Shown in pieces: positions 1 to 9,383 of a stretch of DNA of 45,037 bases. The stretch spans positions 1 through 45,037 of the forward strand of contig JANWKU010000092.1 of NCBI GenBank assembly GCA_025451215.1, read 5' to 3'. How positions within the stretch are numbered: the stretch's first letter is position 1; the number at the start of each line of letters is the position of its first letter. The notes below the pieces were generated by a model that saw only the letters and a program-made list of their open reading frames with translations, was not told where the DNA came from and made no database searches. The translations under genes and the position numbers were made by a program. This stretch comes from Terriglobales bacterium (GTDB lineage Bacteria; Acidobacteriota; Terriglobia; Terriglobales; Acidobacteriaceae).

Positions 1-1032
1 GGACACCTGGTGCCTCTTGATCTGCCGCAGATGACGCCCGCGGAGACCAAGCAGCTCGCCTACAGCGTTATGACGGACGCGCAAAAGCACCGCTTCGAAG
101 AGAGCTTCGAGCTGGATTTCTCCTTCGGGTTAAAGGGCCTCGCCCGCTTCCGTGCGAACGTATTTAACCAGCGCGGCGCAACTTCCGCAGTATTCCGCGT
201 AATTCCATTTGAAATTAAGTCCTTCAACCAGCTAGGCCTTCCCGCAGTGATCAGCAAGTTGTGCGATAGACCCCGCGGTCTGGTTCTGGTCACTGGGCCT
301 ACTGGCTCGGGTAAATCCACGACGCTGGCGGCCATGATTGACAAAATCAATTCTGAGCGCCACGACCATATTCTGACGATTGAAGATCCCATCGAATTTG
401 TCCACATGAACAAGAATTGCGTGGTGAACCAGCGCGAACTTCACGCGGACACAAAAAGCTTCACCGACGCCTTGCGCGCCGCGCTTCGTGAAGATCCCGA
501 CGTCGTGCTCATCGGTGAAATGCGCGATTTGGAGACGATCGAATCAGCGCTGCGAATTGCTGAAACTGGCCACCTTACCTTCGGCACTCTGCACACGAAC
601 TCTGCTTCTTCCACCATCAACCGCATCATTGACGTCTTCCCGGCCCACCAGCAACCGCAGATTCGTGCGCAGCTTTCCATGGTGCTGGAAGGGATCCTGT
701 GCCAAAGCCTCTTGCCCAAGGCGGACGGAAAAGGTCGCGCCATGTGTCTCGAGATTATGGTGCCCAACGCCGCCATCCGCAACCTGATCCGCGAAGACAA
801 GATCCACCAGATTTATTCCGCCATGCAGTCTGGCCAGGAAAAATTTGGCATGCAAACGTTCAATCAGGCATTGGCCACCGCTTACTTCCAAAAGCAAATT
901 ACGCTGGAAACGGCGTTGCTGCGTTCCAGCAATCAGGATGAATTGCAGGAAATGATTAACCGTGGCGCGGGTTTGCTAAATAAACCGACAAGCGCGGGAA
1001 TGGCAAAAGGGGCAACGCCAGGAAAGCATTGA
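1..1032 (+). CDS. pilT: Type IV pilus twitching/retraction ATPase PilT (5' end outside window)
   Basis: Hexameric secretion-type ATPase that powers pilus retraction at the inner membrane base. The frame is open to the window edge, and the first visible residues (GHL, then VPLDLP) match the interior of the PilT N-terminal PAS-like domain, so about 30-40 residues are missing; the GTG at 10 is not the real start. Counting from that GTG, the Walker A motif GPTGSGKST lies at residues 96-104. An Asp box (TIEDPIEFVH), Walker B region (DPDVVLIGEMRD) and His box (GHLTFGTLHTNSA) follow. The C-terminal AIRNLIRE motif is characteristic of PilT rather than PilB. It is followed after 71 bases by pilC and then pilS-pilR, the usual acidobacterial pilus arrangement; pilB is probably upstream, outside the window. 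Confidence 0.96.
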   Translation, partial: GHLVPLDLPQMTPAETKQLAYSVMTDAQKHRFEESFELDFSFGLKGLARFRANVFNQRGATSAVFRVIPFEIKSFNQLGLPAVISKLCDRPRGLVLVTGPTGSGKSTTLAAMIDKINSERHDHILTIEDPIEFVHMNKNCVVNQRELHADTKSFTDALRAALREDPDVVLIGEMRDLETIESALRIAETGHLTFGTLHTNSASSTINRIIDVFPAHQQPQIRAQLSMVLEGILCQSLLPKADGKGRAMCLEIMVPNAAIRNLIREDKIHQIYSAMQSGQEKFGMQTFNQALATAYFQKQITLETALLRSSNQDELQEMINRGAGLLNKPTSAGMAKGATPGKH

Positions 1033-1103
1033 GATTTGCAAACCAGGTAAATCGCGGCCCGGGAATTCCGGCCGCATAGCAAAGTTTCGAGGAGAGGCTT
1101 ACC

Positions 1104-2312
1104 ATGCCAGTTTTTACATTTTCGGGGAAAGACGCTTCTGGTCAAAAGGTCAGTGGCGAACGCAATGCAGTCAATAAACAGATGCTCGCAGTCCAACTCC
1201 GTAAGGAGCAAATTACCGCGGGGGCGATTCGCGAAAAGGGCAAGGAATTTTCCTTGCCGACGTTCGGCAGCACCAAAGTAAAGACCAAGGACATTGCCAT
1301 CTTCTTCCGCCAGTTCTCGGTGATGATTGACGCCGGCTTGCCTCTGGTGCAGTGTCTGGAAATTCTGGCGGCCAACCAGGAGAGCCCAGCCTTCCAGAAG
1401 ACGCTCACTGGCGTCCGGACAACGGTCGAAGGCGGCGCCACCTTGGCCAACGCCATGCGTCAATTTCCTACTGTCTTCGATGACCTTTCGACCAACATGA
1501 TTGAAGCCGGTGAAACCGGCGGTATTCTCGATCTCATCCTGCAACGTCTTGCCGGATACGTCGAGAAAGCCGTAAAACTTCGCTCCGCCGTCAAGTCCGC
1601 GTTGATTTACCCAATTGCCATCGTCAGCCTGGCAATCCTTATTGTCGGTGCCTTGCTGAAGTGGGTTGTTCCCATCTTTGCCAATATGTTCACCGGATTA
1701 GGCGTCGATCTTCCGCTTCCCACTCGCGTTGTCATCGGCTTGAGCCACTTCATCGGAGAATTCTGGTGGTTCTTTTTTATCGGGTTGGGCGGTCTGGTGT
1801 ACGGATTGAAACAAATCCGCAAGAACCCGAAGGGGAAGTACTACTTCGATGCGTCGTTGCTAAAGCTACCCGTGATGGGCCCGCTGCTGCGGAAGATCGC
1901 GGTGGCCCGCTTTACCCGTACGCTCGGTACGTTGATCACTTCCGGCGTCCCAATTCTTGATGGTTTAAGCATTACGGCCCGCACTTCGGGCAATGCGGTG
2001 CTGGAAGAGGCCTTAATGAAAGTCCGCAAGGCCATTGAAGAGGGCCGCACCATCGTTGACCCACTCAAGGAATCTGGCGTGTTTCCCAACATGGTGACGC
2101 AGATGATCGGAGTCGGCGAAGCCACCGGCGCCATGGACAACATGTTGCAGAAAATTGCCGACTTCTACGAGGACGAAGTGGACGCTGCCACCAAAGACAT
2201 GTTGGCCATGTTGGAACCGGTCATTATTGGATTGCTGGGTATCATGATCGGCGGCATCGTAATCTCGCTCTATATGCCGTTGTTCGCCATGATCGGAAAA
2301 ATGGCGGGCTAA
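1104..2312 (+). CDS. pilC: Type IV pilus inner-membrane platform protein PilC
   Basis: Polytopic platform protein that couples the PilB/PilT motors to pilin assembly. At 402 residues it has the normal length for the family. It carries two T2SF domains (about residues 65-190 and 270-395), each opening with the typical pattern seen as FFRQFSVMIDAGLPL and FTRTLGTLITSGVPI. The GE-TGG motif (EAGETGGILD) is in the first, with a related GEATGAMD in the second. Three membrane segments are visible, near residues 170-190, 215-235 and 370-395. The ATG at 1104 follows a purine-rich GAGGAGAGG about 6-8 bases upstream. It sits between pilT and pilS on the same strand, probably in one operon. Confidence 0.95.
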   Translation: MPVFTFSGKDASGQKVSGERNAVNKQMLAVQLRKEQITAGAIREKGKEFSLPTFGSTKVKTKDIAIFFRQFSVMIDAGLPLVQCLEILAANQESPAFQKTLTGVRTTVEGGATLANAMRQFPTVFDDLSTNMIEAGETGGILDLILQRLAGYVEKAVKLRSAVKSALIYPIAIVSLAILIVGALLKWVVPIFANMFTGLGVDLPLPTRVVIGLSHFIGEFWWFFFIGLGGLVYGLKQIRKNPKGKYYFDASLLKLPVMGPLLRKIAVARFTRTLGTLITSGVPILDGLSITARTSGNAVLEEALMKVRKAIEEGRTIVDPLKESGVFPNMVTQMIGVGEATGAMDNMLQKIADFYEDEVDAATKDMLAMLEPVIIGLLGIMIGGIVISLYMPLFAMIGKMAG

Positions 2313-2323
2313 GTCATTGGACT

Positions 2324-2355
2324 GCGGTCTATCCCGGCATTTCTGGACAGACCGC
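2324..2355 (+). other. Hairpin between pilC and pilS
   Basis: An 11-base stem with one mismatch (GCGGTCTATCC at 2324-2334 against GGACAGACCGC at 2345-2355, 10-base loop) lies just after the pilC stop. No T tract follows, so it does not look like a full intrinsic terminator. It could lower read-through from pilTC into pilSR or protect the 3' end of the pilC message. This is inference from structure alone. Confidence 0.4.
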
Positions 2356-2441
2356 ATAACCTGAACGGTCTCAAGTCATGGTCGTCTCAACCGATGATCA
2401 TCTCAACCGACCGTGCGGGCCTGAGAAATATTTAATCCCGG

Positions 2442-4166
2442 ATGAGGAGTTTGCTCGCTTCGAGCATTACACAATCCATGCAATCGATGTTCGACGGACG
2501 CTCGTGGCTATCATGGCTGGTCAAAGTCCGGATCCTCATCCTCACGCTCGTTCTGGGCATTGAGCTGGCGATCGCACAACTGACGCCTTCGACCTTCTCC
2601 ATTAAATTTTTTGTCACGGCCATCCTGCTCTGGTACGCCATCTCCGCCTTTTACCTTCTCTTGCTTTCTATTTGGAGCCACTACAGACTGCAATCGCTTC
2701 TTCAGGTGATAAGCGACGTCGCCATGGTCACCCTGGTTGTGTATGCTACCGGCGCCGCCGACAGTTCTCTGAACTTCCTCTATCCACTGGTCATAATCGT
2801 CGCCTGCATTTTGCTGCCTCAGGTTTGGGCGTATCTTGTGGCCGCGCTAGCGTTCCTTTTGTACGGGGCCGTTCTTGATCTCTCCTACTTTGGCTCGATT
2901 CCCCCATCGTCCTCTACGCACATAGAATTTCGCACGTTGCAGGCCATCATCCTGGTGAATCTTTTCGCTTATATGGGAGTGGCTTATCTGGCAGGGCGGC
3001 TGTCCAATAAGCTGCGACAGGTGGACGTTAAGTTAAAAGATACAAGTGGGGCGCTGGAAAACCTTCAAGCGTTACATGAAAATATCGTGGAATCTATCAG
3101 TAGCGGCCTCATTACTACGGCCCTTGATGGGCACATTACTCTCGTAAACGGAGCCGCGGCGCGGCTGCTGCAGCGCCCCGCTTCCAGTTTCATTGGGGAA
3201 GGCGTGCAGACGCTTTTTCTCGACCTGCTCCCACTGCCCGGGCCGGTTCCGACCCGTGGCGAAGTGCGCTTTGTCGCTGGCAATAACTTCCGGAAAACAT
3301 TCCGCGTGGTGGTCTCTTCGCTTACCATTCCAGAGCGCGGGACCCTGGGCCACGTCTATACCTTCGACGATTTGACCGAGATACGGCGCCTGGAGCGCGA
3401 AGTCCGCATACAGGACAAACTGGCCGCCGTCGGAAGGCTCGCCGCCGCCATCGCCCACGAAATCCGCAATCCGCTCACTTCGATCGCGGGTTCGGTCAAC
3501 ATGCTTTCAGAAATTCCTAACTTAAATACCGAGCACCGCCAGCTGCTGCAAATCGTTACCCGCGAATCCGAACGGTTGAATGCCATCATCACCGACTTTC
3601 TCGCTTACTCCCGGAATAAACAGTATCAGTTTGCCGCCGTGGATATGCTTCCGCTGCTTCAGGACACGCTGACCTTGCTCCAACATCGTCTGGTGAAAGA
3701 AAACAGCGGAATCACGGTGAAAAAGCATTTTGACATGCGCAACGCGATTGTCCAGGGGGACGGCGACAAATTGAAACAGGTTTTCTGGAACATCTGTGAA
3801 AACGCGATTCGCGCCATGAAAACTGGTGGCACTTTGACAGTTTCCGTCGAGCCTTTCGAGGATGACTGGCAGATCAGCTTTGCGGACACCGGGCCGGGAA
3901 TTAACCCCCAGTTGGCCGAAAAGATCTTTGAACCCTTCCAATCACAATTTGAAGGCGGCACTGGACTTGGACTGGCTATTGTTTACCAAATCATGCAGGC
4001 GCACGATGGCAAGGTCTGGGCACGCTCCCGGCCGGGGCAGGGATGTGAATTTGTTCTACGCATCCAGCGTGCAACCGCCTCCGAGCCAATCTCTCTTCTG
4101 GGTAAGCAGCCGTCCGCGGTGAATGACGGACACGCAATTGCCGTCGCGGGAGGCGCCAATGGGTAA
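2442..4166 (+). CDS. pilS: Sensor histidine kinase PilS
   Basis: Membrane histidine kinase expected to phosphorylate PilR. The N-terminal ~190 residues are strongly hydrophobic and fit six membrane helices, as in PilS. A short linker follows, then a PAS domain (about 205-320), a HisKA segment with phospho-acceptor His339 in AAAIAHEIRNPL, and a HATPase_c domain with N box (FWNICENAIRAM), G1 (FADTGPGI) and G2 (GGTGLGLAI) motifs. The stop overlaps the pilR start by 8 bases, which implies translational coupling. The start is uncertain: ATG 2442 has no clear ribosome binding site, while a GAGGAG lies just inside the reading frame and ATGs at 2478 and 2487 are also possible. Confidence 0.93.
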   Translation: MRSLLASSITQSMQSMFDGRSWLSWLVKVRILILTLVLGIELAIAQLTPSTFSIKFFVTAILLWYAISAFYLLLLSIWSHYRLQSLLQVISDVAMVTLVVYATGAADSSLNFLYPLVIIVACILLPQVWAYLVAALAFLLYGAVLDLSYFGSIPPSSSTHIEFRTLQAIILVNLFAYMGVAYLAGRLSNKLRQVDVKLKDTSGALENLQALHENIVESISSGLITTALDGHITLVNGAAARLLQRPASSFIGEGVQTLFLDLLPLPGPVPTRGEVRFVAGNNFRKTFRVVVSSLTIPERGTLGHVYTFDDLTEIRRLEREVRIQDKLAAVGRLAAAIAHEIRNPLTSIAGSVNMLSEIPNLNTEHRQLLQIVTRESERLNAIITDFLAYSRNKQYQFAAVDMLPLLQDTLTLLQHRLVKENSGITVKKHFDMRNAIVQGDGDKLKQVFWNICENAIRAMKTGGTLTVSVEPFEDDWQISFADTGPGINPQLAEKIFEPFQSQFEGGTGLGLAIVYQIMQAHDGKVWARSRPGQGCEFVLRIQRATASEPISLLGKQPSAVNDGHAIAVAGGANG

Positions 4167-5553
4167 CATTCTGGTTTGCGATGACGAACGCTCCATTTGT
4201 GAGATGCTCGATATCGCCCTGCGCCGTGAAGGACACAAAGTTGAAACCGTCAATTCCGGCGAAGCGGGCAAAAGAAAACTCGACAGCGCCATCTTTGACG
4301 TCGTCATTACCGACATCAAAATGCCCAACACGAACGGCATTGAAGTATTGCGCTATGCGCACCAGGTATCGCCGGAATCAGCCGTTATCCTGATCACCGC
4401 GGTGGATGATTACGAAGCCGCCATCGAGGCAGTCAAGGCCGGCGGCGCGACCGACTACATTCGAAAATCGCCTGGGCTTGTGGACGAAATCAAGCTGGCC
4501 ATTAACCGCGCCCTGGAAAAAATGGCCCTGAGCCGCCAGAATTTTGCCTTCAAGCGCGATGCCGCCAATCGCAATTCACTCGATAACATCGTCGGCTCAA
4601 GCCCGGCGATGGAAAAGCTCAAGCAGACCATTCGCACCGTAGCCTCCACTCAGAGCACGGTCTTGATTTATGGTGAGAGCGGGACGGGAAAAGAACTCGT
4701 GGCCCGCGCCGTCCATATCTGCTCACCTCGCGCCGCCGAGCCGTTTGTTTCCATCAATTGCGGGGCCTTCCCAGAGACCCTGTTGGAAAGCGAACTCTTC
4801 GGATACGTAAAAGGCGCCTTCACGGGCGCGAATCAGAACAAGCGCGGACTATTTGAAGTCGCGCATCAAGGCACCATTTTTCTGGATGAAATAAGCGAGA
4901 TGAGCCTGACCATGCAGGTCAAGCTGCTGCGTGTCCTCCAGGAGCGTTACGTGCGTCCCGTGGGAGGTACCAACGAAATCGCCATTGACGTGCGCGTGAT
5001 CGCCGCTACAAACCGCGATTTGGACCAGCGCGTCGCGGAAAACACCTTCCGTGAAGATCTTTACTACCGTCTAAGTGTGATCCCGGTTTCGGTTCCGCCT
5101 CTGCGCGAGCGCCGCGAGGACATTCCATTGCTCGTCAATCACTTCCTTAAGAAATACGCGCCCGCCGCGGGCAAGAATATTTCGAAAGTAGATCCCGGCT
5201 CTCTTCATTCCCTGAATGGCTACGAATGGCCGGGCAATGTGCGGCAACTGGAAAACACCATTGAACGCGCGGTCGCGCTGGAAACGAGAGAAGAGTTGCA
5301 AGTCGAGCTTCCCGTCGAGCGCGCTAAAGCAAAGGCCGCCGCGGCAGGCGTGGGAACCTCATCCAGTGCTTCATTTTCCAGTACCGGCGTTCCTCCCGAG
5401 GGCGTGGACATGGAGAAGTACGTTGCCGACATCGAGAAGGGCCTTCTGGAATCCGCTCTCAGCCAGTCGAACGGCGTGCAGACCCGCGCGGCGGAGCTAC
5501 TTAAGATTTCTTATCGCTCATTCCGCCACCTCGCCAAAAAGTACGATTTATAA
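4159..5553 (+). CDS. pilR: Sigma-54-dependent response regulator PilR
   Basis: NtrC-class activator, in other bacteria the regulator of pilin transcription with RpoN. Residues 1-120 form a receiver domain (acidic pair D8-D9, phospho-acceptor D52 in VVITDIKMPN). The AAA+ domain has Walker A GESGTGKE near residue 172, the sigma-54 contact loop GAFTGA at 219-224 and Walker B FLDEIS. A Fis-type helix-turn-helix occupies the last ~40 residues. A longer reading frame starts at 4123, but the ATG at 4159 is preferred: it is preceded by GGGAGGC, begins the receiver fold exactly, and overlaps the pilS stop by 8 bases. Length 464 residues, normal for the family. No pilA target gene is present in the window. 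Confidence 0.94.
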   Translation: MGNILVCDDERSICEMLDIALRREGHKVETVNSGEAGKRKLDSAIFDVVITDIKMPNTNGIEVLRYAHQVSPESAVILITAVDDYEAAIEAVKAGGATDYIRKSPGLVDEIKLAINRALEKMALSRQNFAFKRDAANRNSLDNIVGSSPAMEKLKQTIRTVASTQSTVLIYGESGTGKELVARAVHICSPRAAEPFVSINCGAFPETLLESELFGYVKGAFTGANQNKRGLFEVAHQGTIFLDEISEMSLTMQVKLLRVLQERYVRPVGGTNEIAIDVRVIAATNRDLDQRVAENTFREDLYYRLSVIPVSVPPLRERREDIPLLVNHFLKKYAPAAGKNISKVDPGSLHSLNGYEWPGNVRQLENTIERAVALETREELQVELPVERAKAKAAAAGVGTSSSASFSSTGVPPEGVDMEKYVADIEKGLLESALSQSNGVQTRAAELLKISYRSFRHLAKKYDL

Positions 5554-5627
5554 CCATTCCGCCGTAGTTAGAAATTCTCTGCACAGCTCAACAAGAATTC
5601 TACTCACTCTTTCCACCGGCCATTGTT

Positions 5628-5633
5628 TATCAT
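5628..5633 (+). promoter_or_regulatory. -10-like hexamer close to a start codon
   Basis: TATCAT sits 8 bases before the ATG at 5642, and no ribosome binding site lies between. If used as a -10 element the transcript would begin at or next to the start codon. The -35 region is weak. One of several such arrangements in this window. Confidence 0.35.
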
Positions 5634-5641
5634 GTATCCAC

Positions 5642-5878
5642 ATGCGCTACATGCTCCGCTACTTCTGGAACGCAACCCGCGGACATCGCTTGACGCCCTG
5701 GCGCAGCCCCTACCTGCTATGGCGGATTGAAACTTATTGCGGCGTCAAAATGACACAAATTGGTTTTCTGGAATTTTGGGAGTTTCTCTGGCGCGAGCGC
5801 GGCAATTTGTGGAGATTCGCGAAGTGGACGGCGGAGATGGACCGTTACGTACATCCCAAGGCGAAGAATTCCAAATAG
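5642..5878 (+). CDS. Small hypothetical protein (78 aa)
   Basis: Unrecognised small, aromatic and basic protein rich in Trp, Arg and Tyr (for example FWNATRGHRL and EFLWRERGNLW). It has no signal peptide or membrane helix and is probably cytoplasmic. ATG 5642 is chosen because a -10-like TATCAT lies 8 bases upstream; ATG 5651 is an alternative. It follows pilR by 88 bases on the same strand and ends 3 bases before the stop of the convergent SAM hydrolase gene, which fits a genuine tightly packed gene. The dense pattern of W/R/Y residues and the lack of rare-codon runs favour a real coding sequence, but no function can be given. Confidence 0.6.
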   Translation: MRYMLRYFWNATRGHRLTPWRSPYLLWRIETYCGVKMTQIGFLEFWEFLWRERGNLWRFAKWTAEMDRYVHPKAKNSK

Positions 5879-5881
5879 AGT

Positions 5882-6712
5882 CTATTGGCCGTTTCCGGCA
5901 GCTGCCGCGCCGTTCAATAAAATACTGACTTCGGTCCCTTTGGCCGTTCCGACGATCTGCGCGGCTGGAGCGCGATTGGCCGCGATTTCCAGGTAGCCCA
6001 TGCTATTCAGGATCGCGAAAATCTCTCCGGGCTCGCCTTCCGCGTATGACGTTTTTAACTCGGTGATCTCATGCTTGCCAATCACAATTTTGAAAGGTGA
6101 AGGATTGTCTCCAAACAGCATCGGCGCATCCTGCGGCGTGATGTTGGTAATCAGATTGCCAAAGCGGTCCGCCTTGAGCACCACGCCTTTCAGCGTCTGC
6201 TGGTCCACTGGCTTGGGCTTGGGTGCGTTGAAGCGCACGAAGTCGGTGATCTCTTCGCCAAACTTTTCCGAGTCCACGCCCTTGGAAAGATAAGCCGCCA
6301 CCGGGGCGAAAATGTCGCGTCCGTGGAAGGTGTTGCTGATGGGCTGAAGGAAATAGTGCTGTGCGCTCACGTGGCGCACGTGCGCGCGTTCCTCGCGCCC
6401 GTAAATAAGCGAAAGCACTCCATTGTCGGGAGCCACAAAGTGGTGGCGTTCCGTGCTCAGAATAATGGGCCGGCGCGCCGTCCCCACTCCCGGATCCACT
6501 ACTACCAGATGCACGGTGCTGGCAGGGAAGTAGGAATATGCCTGCGCAATGGCCAGCGCGCCATCCAGCACATCAAATGCCTGCACGGAGTGGGAAATAT
6601 CAATAATTTCCGCGTCCGGGTTGATCTCCAGAATGACGCCTTTAATCGTGCCTACAAAATGATCGCTGAGGCCGAAATCGGTGGTCAGCGTAACAATGGA
6701 TCGATGCCCCAC
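5882..6712 (-). CDS. SAM hydroxide adenosyltransferase (DUF62 family)
   Basis: Member of the S-adenosyl-L-methionine hydrolase/chlorinase/fluorinase superfamily. The common housekeeping members cleave SAM to adenosine and methionine using water. Family landmarks are the N-terminal TLTTDFGLSDHFVG, the IDISHSV segment, VVVDPGVGT, FVAPDNG and FHGRDIFAP, in that order; the C-terminal beta-barrel carries DRFGNLITNI. The hydroxide-dependent type is inferred from the general pattern, not from a diagnostic residue. Length 276 is typical. The start is a GTG at 6712 with GAGGGACC a few bases upstream. It converges with the small gene after pilR and appears to stand alone. Confidence 0.9.
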   Translation of the reverse strand: MGHRSIVTLTTDFGLSDHFVGTIKGVILEINPDAEIIDISHSVQAFDVLDGALAIAQAYSYFPASTVHLVVVDPGVGTARRPIILSTERHHFVAPDNGVLSLIYGREERAHVRHVSAQHYFLQPISNTFHGRDIFAPVAAYLSKGVDSEKFGEEITDFVRFNAPKPKPVDQQTLKGVVLKADRFGNLITNITPQDAPMLFGDNPSPFKIVIGKHEITELKTSYAEGEPGEIFAILNSMGYLEIAANRAPAAQIVGTAKGTEVSILLNGAAAAGNGQ

Positions 6713-6844
6713 GGTCCCTCTTTAGATAAAGAAAATCGGATAAGAACAGAGTCCTACAGTCCGAAAGTAATCTGGCAGCGGGTCAGAGTCAAGGCACCGA
6801 GGTAACGAGATTCGAAAAGTTGAATGTTCCGGCTAAATTAAAAA

Positions 6845-8038
6845 TCATTGAGACTTTCCAGCTTGGTTTCCATACTCCCAGGAGTACGGCACTCCAGTCT
6901 TCCCTAGAACAAACCTGACTAGATCGGAGAAGCCTGTTTCCGACCGTACATCGTTCGACAAAATCACCACGCAACGCTGGCTGGTCTCAAGGCAGACCAT
7001 CGTGTTCCCCGTCTGGTTGTCATGGCCGCCCTTGTAGTAGCCATGCCCCTGTGGACCGTTGAAAACGATCACGCCGAGCCCGGCATACAGATCTTTGCGC
7101 TGCTGGCCCGGTGGGAGCTCAGGAAGAAGCAGAGGAAATTGATGCGCTGTGGTGATATGCAGCGATGGTTTTGTGATTTCCGCACGCGACGCTTTACTCA
7201 AGCCATCCCCCCGCGCAAGGGCTGCGGCAAATTTTGAAAAGTCGGAAATCGTAGTGTCCATGGAGCCGGCCGCGTGCACTTTGCTTCGCCGGTCGTGCTC
7301 CTGTACTTGCCCGTGGTCATTCCAGCCGTCCGCAAGGTTGCTAGCGAAATCGTCTCGCCACACCAGACTTGTCCGCGTCATGCCAAGCTTTTTAAAGATG
7401 GATTGCGTCAAGTCATTAACGTCGAGCCTCAACCCCTGCGACTTTTTCCCATGCTCAATCACAAATTGAAGAAGGATAAATCCGTCACCGGAATAGCTGA
7501 ACCGGCTTCCCGGATCAAAATGGATATGTAGCTTCTGGTCTGGTTCCATGAAATAGAAATTATGAAAGCCCGTCGAATGCGTCAGGCACATGCGCGGCGT
7601 GATTTTCTCCCATCGGGAATCATTTGCCAGACTGCGGTACGGCCCATATTTGTCGGGAAATGTTGGATCAGGCCCATATTCCGGCAAAGGCTTATCCAGG
7701 TCATCCTTGATTGGAGTGTCCAATTTAACTTTGCCTTGATCCACCAACTGCATCACCGTGTAGGCAAAAACAGTTTTTGTGAGAGACGCTCCATACATCA
7801 CCGTATCTGTCGTCAGCGGATCGCCTTTCGCATTTCGTATGCCATAGGCATGAACGTACTTCACGCGTCCGTGGTCAATTACCGCGATTGTCATGCCGTT
7901 TGCATGAGTGCGCGACATGATTGCTTGCACTTCACCGTCGATCGCCGCAGGAGCGGGAATTTTCTGCGCCAATGTGCAAACAGCATTTGCGATAAGAATT
8001 ACCGGCAGTATCGTGAGCAATTGCCCCATTTTCGTCAC
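6845..8038 (-). CDS. Secreted serine hydrolase, class C beta-lactamase fold
   Basis: Probable periplasmic or secreted serine hydrolase of the beta-lactamase/DD-peptidase-like superfamily; the substrate is unknown. Residues 1-24 look like a signal peptide (hydrophobic LLTILPVILIANAV ending near AQ). The catalytic SxxK motif is SLTK at 85-88, and the second motif is YSG at 182-184 (the YxN Asn is replaced by Gly, common in esterase-like members). A C-terminal GGHDNQTGN segment occupies the place of the third motif. Start choice: GTG 8038 has AAGGGGGC upstream, while ATG 8029 would give the same mature protein. It lies downstream of the efflux-type cluster on the same strand but with a 65-base gap, so co-transcription is uncertain. 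Confidence 0.88.
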   Translation of the reverse strand: MTKMGQLLTILPVILIANAVCTLAQKIPAPAAIDGEVQAIMSRTHANGMTIAVIDHGRVKYVHAYGIRNAKGDPLTTDTVMYGASLTKTVFAYTVMQLVDQGKVKLDTPIKDDLDKPLPEYGPDPTFPDKYGPYRSLANDSRWEKITPRMCLTHSTGFHNFYFMEPDQKLHIHFDPGSRFSYSGDGFILLQFVIEHGKKSQGLRLDVNDLTQSIFKKLGMTRTSLVWRDDFASNLADGWNDHGQVQEHDRRSKVHAAGSMDTTISDFSKFAAALARGDGLSKASRAEITKPSLHITTAHQFPLLLPELPPGQQRKDLYAGLGVIVFNGPQGHGYYKGGHDNQTGNTMVCLETSQRCVVILSNDVRSETGFSDLVRFVLGKTGVPYSWEYGNQAGKSQ

Positions 8039-8103
8039 GAAAGCCCCCTTTTTCTCTTCTGGGAAGTTACGAGTGAGGATTCAACGAAGTTCAAGGTCAC
8101 CAG

Positions 8104-9360
8104 TTAGTCGTAGCGCAAAGCTTCCACGGGGTCCATCCGCGAAGCCTTCAGGGCAGGGAAGAAACCGGAGACGATTCCCACTCCGGAGAGAATGACGAAC
8201 GCAGCCGTCATTACAGCTGTGGATGCATGCAAAAATACGTCGCCTTCGTGGTTCGCAGTTTTATATAAGGCGCTGTACAAGGGCATGGGCGGAATTACCC
8301 AGGTCAAAAATACAGCCAGACCCATGCCGACCACACCGCCGGCAAAGGTCAGTACCAATGCTTCCAGCAAAAACTGCATAAGTACCTGCCGCTTGCGCGC
8401 GCCTAACGCTTTGCGCAATCCAATCTCGCGCGTGCGTTCGGTCACCGAAACCAGCATGATGTTCATCACGCCCACGCCGCCCACGGCCAGCGTAACCAGC
8501 CCAATCAATCCCAGCACCGCTTGCAATCCAAGTGAAAAAGCGGTCATGCCAGCCTGATTTTCAATCGTGTCCCACGTCGGTGTTGCTTTTTCATCCTTGG
8601 GATCAAAATGATGGCGGCGCGCGATCACTTCCCGTACCGCCGCCAGCGCCTTTAAATGCAGCGAAGCGTCGGTTGGCTGGAATACGATCATGTCCGGATC
8701 GCGGAGCTTTCTAAGGTCGCGGAACACTTCGAATGGAATGAAGCCGTCTTCGTTGTCCGGGCCTTGGTACATGGAATCCTGAATTTTATTCCGCATCACT
8801 CCGATGACGTCGAACTCCTGCCCGTCAATTTCCAGGCTTTGTCCCACCGCCGGTGCGCCCTGGAAAGTTTTTTTGGCCGCGTTGTAGCCCAGAATAACCA
8901 CCCTGCGGTGCTGCAGGAAATCATCCTCGTTGAAGTAGCGTCCATCGTCGAGCTTTAGGTTTCGCATTTGCCCGTACGGAAGCTCCACGCCGCGCGTGTT
9001 GAGTGACACCACCCGAGTACCGACCTTGTATCCGAAGCTGAAGTCGCTCTCCGCGCTCACCGCGCGGACAATCGGCACCTCGGCCCGGATTGCTTCAATG
9101 TCGGCATACTCGTACGTTACTTTCTTCCCCGCGCGTTCTCCGCCCGCCTGCAAACTGGTTTGTCCCGGCCACACCACCATGACGTTGTTTCCCATGTTCA
9201 TGAAGGCGTAAAGAATGCTGCCGCCGAGTCCTTGCCCGTACGCTAGCAGGATGACCACCGAGGCCAGTCCCCACACGATTCCCAGCATGGTGAGCGCAGA
9301 GCGCAGGCGGTTGCGCATCAACGATTGCCAGCTTTGCGAAATCAGTTCTTTTAAAAACAT
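8104..9360 (-). CDS. MacB-type ABC transporter permease (FtsX superfamily), no ATPase domain
   Basis: Four-helix permease with a large periplasmic core, as in MacB and LolC-type mechanotransmission exporters. The first helix is near residues 20-45 (ALTMLGIVWGLASVVILL). The periplasmic MacB_PCD region covers about 45-260, and three more helices form the FtsX domain (about 280-405), containing the TEREIGLRKALGA motif. The protein ends SRMDPVEALRYD, the normal C-terminus of the family. It lacks the N-terminal ABC ATPase found in true MacB. It is the last gene of a minus-strand cluster: adaptor, permease, TGSG-repeat protein, permease. Confidence 0.9.
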   Translation of the reverse strand: MFLKELISQSWQSLMRNRLRSALTMLGIVWGLASVVILLAYGQGLGGSILYAFMNMGNNVMVVWPGQTSLQAGGERAGKKVTYEYADIEAIRAEVPIVRAVSAESDFSFGYKVGTRVVSLNTRGVELPYGQMRNLKLDDGRYFNEDDFLQHRRVVILGYNAAKKTFQGAPAVGQSLEIDGQEFDVIGVMRNKIQDSMYQGPDNEDGFIPFEVFRDLRKLRDPDMIVFQPTDASLHLKALAAVREVIARRHHFDPKDEKATPTWDTIENQAGMTAFSLGLQAVLGLIGLVTLAVGGVGVMNIMLVSVTERTREIGLRKALGARKRQVLMQFLLEALVLTFAGGVVGMGLAVFLTWVIPPMPLYSALYKTANHEGDVFLHASTAVMTAAFVILSGVGIVSGFFPALKASRMDPVEALRYD

Positions 9361-9383
9361 GGGCCCTTGTAATGTTTCAAAAC

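Noticed and set aside
933-1544. 203-residue minus-strand open frame opposite pilT/pilC
   Set aside because: Spans the antisense of two solid genes and their spacer; no plausible protein features.
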